Shown here: positions 63,516 to 64,000 of the stretch, in pieces
How positions within the stretch are numbered: position 1 is the stretch's first letter
Layout of the letters: the number at the start of each line of letters is the position of its first letter
NCBI RefSeq assembly: GCF_002993335.1
Contig: NZ_PVNS01000004.1
Coordinates: forward strand, 62,001 to 126,000
Direction of reading: 5' to 3'
DNA length: 64,000 bases
Source: Alkalicoccus urumqiensis
GTDB taxonomy: Bacteria > Bacillota > Bacilli > Bacillales > Salisediminibacteriaceae
The notes under the pieces: generated by a model
The model's input: the letters and a program-made list of their open reading frames with translations, nothing else
What the model was told of the DNA's origin: nothing
Databases searched by the model: none
Translations under genes and position numbers: made by a program

Positions 63516-64000
63516 GCCGGCTGCTCCTCTGTGTGCGGGCATGGTGTATGGCGTAGCCACGGAGGACGCCTGTTGCTTCAAGCCGGTCCGACAGCCATTT
63601 GCCGAGCAGCCCTGCGAGAAGGATGCCGCTCAGGACGCGGACGATAAACATCGAGATAATGAGGCCGGGTCCAAGTGCGATATAACCGCTCGCGAACAGG
63701 TGGTAGGCGTAGCTTACAACTGCAGCGCCGGCCCCTGCGGCCATGAGGACCGGCAGCGTATAAACACGCCAGCGGAACGCGGCAAATACGGCTTCTGCGC
63801 CGAGTCCCTGAATCGCGGCGGTGAGGATGAGCATCGGTCCAGCGGGACTTCCGACGAGTACCTGGACAATGCCGGCAATGAGTTCAGAGAAAAAGGCAGC
63901 TCCCGGCCGGCGGATGATGTAGGCGGCAATAATAGAGACGATAAACCAGATGCCGAAGATGATTTCATAGGCAAACGGCGCGAGTCCGATCGGCAGAAGC
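63505..64000 (-). CDS. ykoE: ECF transporter S component, YkoE-like (N-terminus cut by window edge)
   Basis: At least 164 residues, open to the right edge. Hydrophobic helices and the segments ELIAGIVQVLVGSPAGPM and IQGLGAEAVFAAFRWRVY match YkoE, the substrate-binding part of the ykoFEDC system, which takes up the thiamine precursor hydroxymethylpyrimidine in B. subtilis. A thiamine riboswitch would be expected upstream, outside the window. Confidence 0.88.
   Translation of the reverse strand, partial: LLPIGLAPFAYEIIFGIWFIVSIIAAYIIRRPGAAFFSELIAGIVQVLVGSPAGPMLILTAAIQGLGAEAVFAAFRWRVYTLPVLMAAGAGAAVVSYAYHLFASGYIALGPGLIISMFIVRVLSGILLAGLLGKWLSDRLEATGVLRGYAIHHARTQRSSRHAS

Overview
The window looks like chromosome from a haloalkaliphilic member of the Bacillaceae (Alkalicoccus/Salisediminibacterium-like; this is inference). 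Reasons: Bacillus-type AGGAGG ribosome binding sites, about 50% GC, a Bacillus megaterium-type gas vesicle cluster, an S-layer-homology protein, and a right half collinear with Bacillus subtilis yerA-yerB-yerC-pcrB-pcrA-ligA-yerH(camS)-gatCAB-yerQ(dgkB). No rRNA, tRNA, CRISPR array, prophage or intact insertion sequence was seen.

Layout. 0-11 kb: a YrzF-like kinase (cut by the edge), a FapA/DUF342 protein, an Rrf2 regulator with an MFS transporter, a FetAB/YjkAB-type ABC pair, a DUF4317 protein, a flotillin and a monoacylglycerol lipase. 11.5-16.5 kb: a 12-gene gas vesicle operon read leftwards, without gvpN. 16.7-22.4 kb: a methyltransferase, a diguanylate cyclase, and a quinone-stress module (wrbA, ring-cleaving dioxygenase, MhqR-like MarR regulator) with MhqR-type operators. 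22.6-23.9 kb: an AT-rich orphan membrane-protein gene that looks acquired. 24-29.8 kb: rlmCD, a SEC-C protein, an ABC exporter behind a Fur-like box, and an SLH protein. 30-37.3 kb: a 12-gene bacterial microcompartment (BMC) operon built around deoxyribose-5-phosphate aldolase, followed at 38.6-40.7 kb by a nupC-deoC operon. 41-64 kb: small membrane proteins, dgkB, gatCAB, a KinB-like kinase, camS-ligA-pcrA-pcrB, yerC/yerB/yerA, a LOG protein and a ykoEDC-type thiamine-precursor ECF transporter cut by the right edge.

How it works together. The BMC operon (SorC/DeoR regulator, PduL, flavoprotein-like protein, aldehyde dehydrogenase, TpiA, RpiB, DeoC, two hexameric shell genes, three pentamer genes) reads as a metabolosome for deoxyribose 5-phosphate from nucleosides. 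DeoC would make acetaldehyde and glyceraldehyde 3-phosphate; the dehydrogenase and PduL would turn acetaldehyde into acetyl-CoA and acetyl-phosphate, and a co-encapsulated triosephosphate isomerase would withdraw the other product. It resembles the sugar-phosphate-utilising (SPU) BMC class known from genome surveys. The unusual points are a TpiA with an encapsulation-type N-terminal helix, no trimeric shell gene, and a shell gene with two well-formed translation starts 126 bases apart.

Other points of interest: a mosaic interspersed repeat family in three intergenic sites, a stem-loop just after gvpA, and a small membrane-protein gene that appears frameshifted at its start.
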